Assembly: GCA_963814985.1 (NCBI GenBank)
Contig: CAWFFV010000034.1
Location: 272,551 to 336,550 of the forward strand
Source: CAWFFV01 sp963814985
GTDB taxonomy: Bacteria > Chloroflexota > Ktedonobacteria > Ktedonobacterales > Ktedonobacteraceae
Length of the DNA: 64,000 nt
Direction of reading: 5' to 3'
Positions 61,033-64,000 of this stretch are shown here, piece after piece; positions within the stretch are counted from its first letter, which is position 1, and each line of letters opens with the position of its first letter. The notes beneath the pieces are model-generated. The model saw only the letters and a list, made by a program, of their open reading frames with translations, had not been told where the DNA came from and searched no databases. A program made the translations under genes and the position numbers.

Positions 61033-62172
61033 ATGGACTTTTCCTGGAACCAGGCACAACAAGAGCTGTACCAGCGTATTATGCATGCTTCACAGCAATC
61101 CCTATGTTCCCCATCAAATGATGTCTCTCCTTACTGGACACGAGCGCAGTGGCGTCGATGTGGTGAGATTGGCATTCTGGGCTTAAGCGTGCCAGCGCTG
61201 TATCAAGGGCAGGGATTCGATGCCCTGACGACTGCATATATGATGGAGGCCTTCGGACGCGGATGCGAAGATATGGGATTGGTCTTCTCCGCTGCTGCTC
61301 ATCTCTTTGCCTGCTGTATGCCTATTGCCGAGTATGGAAACACACAGATGAAAGAGCGCTTTCTTCCTGGCCTGTGTACAGGAGAACTGGTCGGGGCGAA
61401 TGCGATTACTGAAGAGGAGGCCGGCTCCGATGTCTTCGCTATGCAGACACATGCGGAGCAGGATGGAGATTTCTATATCCTGACAGGTACAAAAAACTAT
61501 GTCAGCAATGGACCAGAGGCTGACGTTTTCGTCGTCTACGCTGTCACAAAAAAAGTGCACGGGTATTTTGGAATCAGTGGCTTTATTATAGAGAAGGAGA
61601 CACCTGGACTCCTCATTCACGAGCCATTTCAGAAGATGGGTTTGCGTAGTACGCCAGGATGTCAGATTACCCTCAATGCGTGCCATGTTCCCAGCACACA
61701 CATGCTAGGGCAAGAGGGCCAGGGGGCACCGATTTTTACTCAGTCGATGCAGTGGGAGCGCGCCTGCTTATTTGCTGGATATATAGGCATGATGGAACGC
61801 CAATTAGAGCGGACCATTGCTTATGCGCGAAAGCGTCGGCAGTTTGGCAAAGCTATTGGCAAGAACCAGGCGATCTCTCATCGTATCGCAGATATGAAGC
61901 TTCGCCTTGAGTCAGCACGGCTACTCCTCTATCATGCTTGCTGGCTTTTTGATCACAACCGGGATGCCCAACTTGCCATATCGCTTGCCAAATTGGCGAT
62001 TAGTGAGGCTGCTATTCAGGGGAGCCTTGATGCCATCCATATTCATGGCTCTACGGGTTTTGGGCAAGAGTTTGGCATTGAGAGCATGTTGCGAGATTCT
62101 ATTCCCAGTACGATTTTCTCTGGAACGTCAGAGATGCAACGCGATATTATTGCGAGTAAGCTAGGATTATGA
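61033..62172 (+). CDS. Acyl-CoA-dehydrogenase-like prolyl-carrier-protein dehydrogenase
   Basis: 379 aa with the full acyl-CoA dehydrogenase fold: GILGLSVPALYQGQGFDAL, AITEEEAGSDVFAMQT, FIIEKETPGL, YARKRRQFGKAIGKNQAISHRIADM, and IFSGTSEMQRDIIASKLGL with the usual Glu. Next to a proline adenylation gene and a halogenase it fits the PltE/RedW group, which oxidises prolyl-S-carrier to pyrrolyl-2-carboxyl-S-carrier using FAD. Its stop overlaps the next start (ATGA). Confidence 0.88.
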   Translation: MDFSWNQAQQELYQRIMHASQQSLCSPSNDVSPYWTRAQWRRCGEIGILGLSVPALYQGQGFDALTTAYMMEAFGRGCEDMGLVFSAAAHLFACCMPIAEYGNTQMKERFLPGLCTGELVGANAITEEEAGSDVFAMQTHAEQDGDFYILTGTKNYVSNGPEADVFVVYAVTKKVHGYFGISGFIIEKETPGLLIHEPFQKMGLRSTPGCQITLNACHVPSTHMLGQEGQGAPIFTQSMQWERACLFAGYIGMMERQLERTIAYARKRRQFGKAIGKNQAISHRIADMKLRLESARLLLYHACWLFDHNRDAQLAISLAKLAISEAAIQGSLDAIHIHGSTGFGQEFGIESMLRDSIPSTIFSGTSEMQRDIIASKLGL

Positions 62173-63713
62173 ACATACAAGATCTGGTAATATGGAAAGC
62201 CCAGCAAACTCCTCATGCCCTGGCTGTGAAAAGTCCGGATGAGGAGGATATGACCTATGCAGAACTGGACGACGCAGCCAATTGTTTTGCATCTGAACTG
62301 CTCCAGCTTCGCGTTACTCCTGGTGATCGCGTAGGCATCTGGCATGACAAATCGGCACGCACAATCGCAGCAATGCAAGCGGTGTTGCGCATCGGGGCAA
62401 TCTATGTTCCACTTGACCCTTTGAGTCCTGTTGCACGTATACAGGCAATCATGAACGATTGTGATATCAGAGTGCTTATTACCACACCACAACGAGTCCA
62501 AATGATAGAGAATAAGGCATCCAGTCAATCCTCTTGTGTTACCTATCTCTACATTGATGATGTGGTACTGGCGAAAGGCATCCAGTCTGCGTCTGCTTCG
62601 CCACACCATGCTGTACAGACATATTCCAGATCAGAGGATGATATTGCATACATTCTCTACACATCTGGATCAACGGGTGTGCCGAAAGGAGTATGTATCA
62701 GCCATCGAAATGCTCTGGCCTTTGTCGAGTGGACAGTAAAAATGCTGCAAGTGGCTCCAGATGATCGCCTTGCTAATCATGCTCCATTCCATTTTGATCT
62801 CTCTGTGCTAGATATTTATGCCGCTTTTATGGGTGGGGCAACAGTCGTAATTATTCCCGAGAGACTCGCATATATGCCAGCTGGTCTGGTGGAATTTCTC
62901 CAACGTGAGCAAATTACCATCTGGTATTCTGTTCCATCGGTGCTCATCCTCATGATGGAACAAGGGAACCTCCTGCAAATAGTAACGACCAATCTTCGCT
63001 GTATTCTCTTTGCCGGTGAACCATTTCCTATCAACCACTTACGACGTTTGTATACGCATTGGCCGATGTTACGCTACTTCAATCTCTATGGTCCAACAGA
63101 GACCAATGTGTGCACATATTACGAAGTCACTGTATTACCGGAAAGCTGGACCAAACCGGTACCAATCGGCCAGGCATGCTCTGGTGATACTGTTTGGGTA
63201 CAGAATGAGGACGGCACTCCTACGCCATTGGGAGAAATAGGTGAGCTGATCGTAGAGGGACCAACAGTTATGGTTGGCTACTGGGGAATACCCCCTCAAG
63301 GGCAGCAGCCGTATGCAACGGGAGACCTGGTCCGTCTTCTTGAAGACGGCAATTATCTCTATATTGGTCGCCGGGATCACATGGTCAAAGTACGAGGATA
63401 TCGTATCGAGCCTGGTGATATCGAAGCGGCACTAGGAGAGCACCATGCCATCCATGAGGTCGCAGTTCTTGTTGTTGGGGAAGGTTTCAAGGCACGAATT
63501 GTGGCTTTTATTGTGTGCACAGGCTCCTCATCCCCACCACTACTGGAACTCAAACGCCATTGTGCTGAACGTTTGCCAAGATACATGATTATTGACGATG
63601 TATGTGTGCTGTCTTCGCTCCCAAGAAACCGCAACGGTAAAATTGATCGTCTGGCTCTCATGCCAGATATATCTTTGTCTGTTTCTCACGATACCGCCAA
63701 AGGAGCACAATAA
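62169..63713 (+). CDS. Stand-alone L-proline adenylation enzyme
   Basis: 514 aa. Adenylation motifs are in order: YTSGSTGVPKG (A3), FHFDLSVLDIYAAFMGGATV (A4), NLYGPTETNVC (A5), YATGDLVRLLEDG (A7), GRRDHMVKVRGYRIEPGDIE (A8), and RNGKIDR with the catalytic Lys (A10). The pocket residues read by position are D-L-L-Y-L-A-L-V-C-K, the code I recall for PltF/RedM-type proline-activating enzymes. No carrier or condensation domain is attached, so it loads a separate carrier protein, not seen in the window. Confidence 0.9.
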   Translation: MNIQDLVIWKAQQTPHALAVKSPDEEDMTYAELDDAANCFASELLQLRVTPGDRVGIWHDKSARTIAAMQAVLRIGAIYVPLDPLSPVARIQAIMNDCDIRVLITTPQRVQMIENKASSQSSCVTYLYIDDVVLAKGIQSASASPHHAVQTYSRSEDDIAYILYTSGSTGVPKGVCISHRNALAFVEWTVKMLQVAPDDRLANHAPFHFDLSVLDIYAAFMGGATVVIIPERLAYMPAGLVEFLQREQITIWYSVPSVLILMMEQGNLLQIVTTNLRCILFAGEPFPINHLRRLYTHWPMLRYFNLYGPTETNVCTYYEVTVLPESWTKPVPIGQACSGDTVWVQNEDGTPTPLGEIGELIVEGPTVMVGYWGIPPQGQQPYATGDLVRLLEDGNYLYIGRRDHMVKVRGYRIEPGDIEAALGEHHAIHEVAVLVVGEGFKARIVAFIVCTGSSSPPLLELKRHCAERLPRYMIIDDVCVLSSLPRNRNGKIDRLALMPDISLSVSHDTAKGAQ

Positions 63714-63980
63714 ATGGAGTGCAACAATTTGTCATCTTTAAGAAGAGATGCTTCTCCCCCTTTCTTTGCTCTTAGCTGGCAAAAAGTTCTGGAACGATAC
63801 CAGACAAAGGAACAGGCCCAACAAGAAATCTTTCATACCTATCAAGAAGATAATCCACTTTCGCTTAGAGAACATTTTCGCCTACTCATTCAGTCAGGTT
63901 TCACTTCTGCCGACGTGCTATGGAAGAAGAATATTCTCGCTCTCTACCTTGCCAGGAAACCAGAGCATTCTGCAAACTGA
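63714..63980 (+). CDS. Small protein resembling the C-terminus of a methyltransferase
   Basis: 88 aa, ATG directly after the adenylation stop with AAAGGAG at a good distance, so it is translated with the operon. It is not a carrier protein: no Gly-x-x-Ser phosphopantetheine site. The second half, LSLREHFRLLIQSGFTSADVLWKKNILALYLARK, resembles the last helix-strand of class I SAM methyltransferases (GFxxVDVLWK...), but the SAM-binding part is absent. It may be a remnant or a small stand-alone domain. Confidence 0.65.
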   Translation: MECNNLSSLRRDASPPFFALSWQKVLERYQTKEQAQQEIFHTYQEDNPLSLREHFRLLIQSGFTSADVLWKKNILALYLARKPEHSAN

Positions 63981-64000
63981 GCAGAGGCATAAAAATTGCT

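Overview
The window most resembles a chromosome segment from a Ktedonobacteria-like member of the Chloroflexota. The case rests on gene content and is an inference: STAND NTPase-TPR proteins in several paralogous copies, F420/deazaflavin-type oxidoreductases, YtrA-type GntR, MerR and TetR regulators, many proline/threonine-rich lipoproteins, and a TnpB element. Intergenic space is crowded with palindromic repeats. No tRNA, rRNA or CRISPR array was seen.

Layout. 1-2.1 kb: a pseudokinase-like protein. 2.1-3.7 kb: a TnpB element with a divergent ribbon-helix-helix gene. 4.1-7.1 kb: a TPP riboswitch and a ThiZ-ThiX-ThiY-type thiamine-precursor transporter. The matching thiamine pyrophosphokinase lies at 11.3-12.0 kb. 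7.2-9.6 kb: an operon of F420-type reductase, ABM/SnoaL protein and alpha/beta hydrolase, the last two frameshifted. 12.1-14.4 kb: a DprE1/DprE2-like pair. 15-23 kb: hydrolases, secreted proteins, RlmB, an iron-dependent alcohol dehydrogenase, and a TetR gene with a deazaflavin nitroreductase that shares its operator. 23-24.5 kb: the housekeeping operon rpsT-rplS-rnhB. 25-37 kb: a Tat-exported multicopper oxidase, an L,D-transpeptidase lipoprotein, a membrane protein with a YtrA-like regulator, a Cys/Met PLP enzyme, an esterase, a beta-propeller protein and a GH15 glucoamylase-like enzyme.

37.4-54.9 kb is an accessory island built around three direct paralogues of one locus, called here A (37.5-40.8), B (46.4-49.2) and C (51.8-54.9). 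The complete locus (C) has a 242-aa protein with a hydrophobic segment, followed 12 bases later by a STAND NTPase with a C-terminal TPR array. The NTPase-TPR gene is intact only in B, while the partner gene is intact only in C. A is a wreck with about 12 TPR units. Between the copies lie two MerR-controlled oxidoreductase operons (one a MerR-SDR fusion), a cupredoxin, a GNAT acetyltransferase and a luciferase-like monooxygenase. The island also holds long palindromes and MITE-like elements.

59.6-64 kb begins a biosynthetic cluster: flavin-dependent halogenase, prolyl-carrier-protein dehydrogenase and a stand-alone adenylation enzyme. The adenylation pocket reads DLLYLALVCK, the code I recall for L-proline activation in pyrrole pathways. 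The likely product is a halogenated pyrrole-2-carboxyl unit. The carrier protein must lie beyond the window.

At least ten otherwise well-conserved genes carry single-base frameshifts, mostly one-base insertions and including rlmB. Either the assembly has indel errors or pseudogenes are unusually common. Such genes are listed at their full reconstructed extent.
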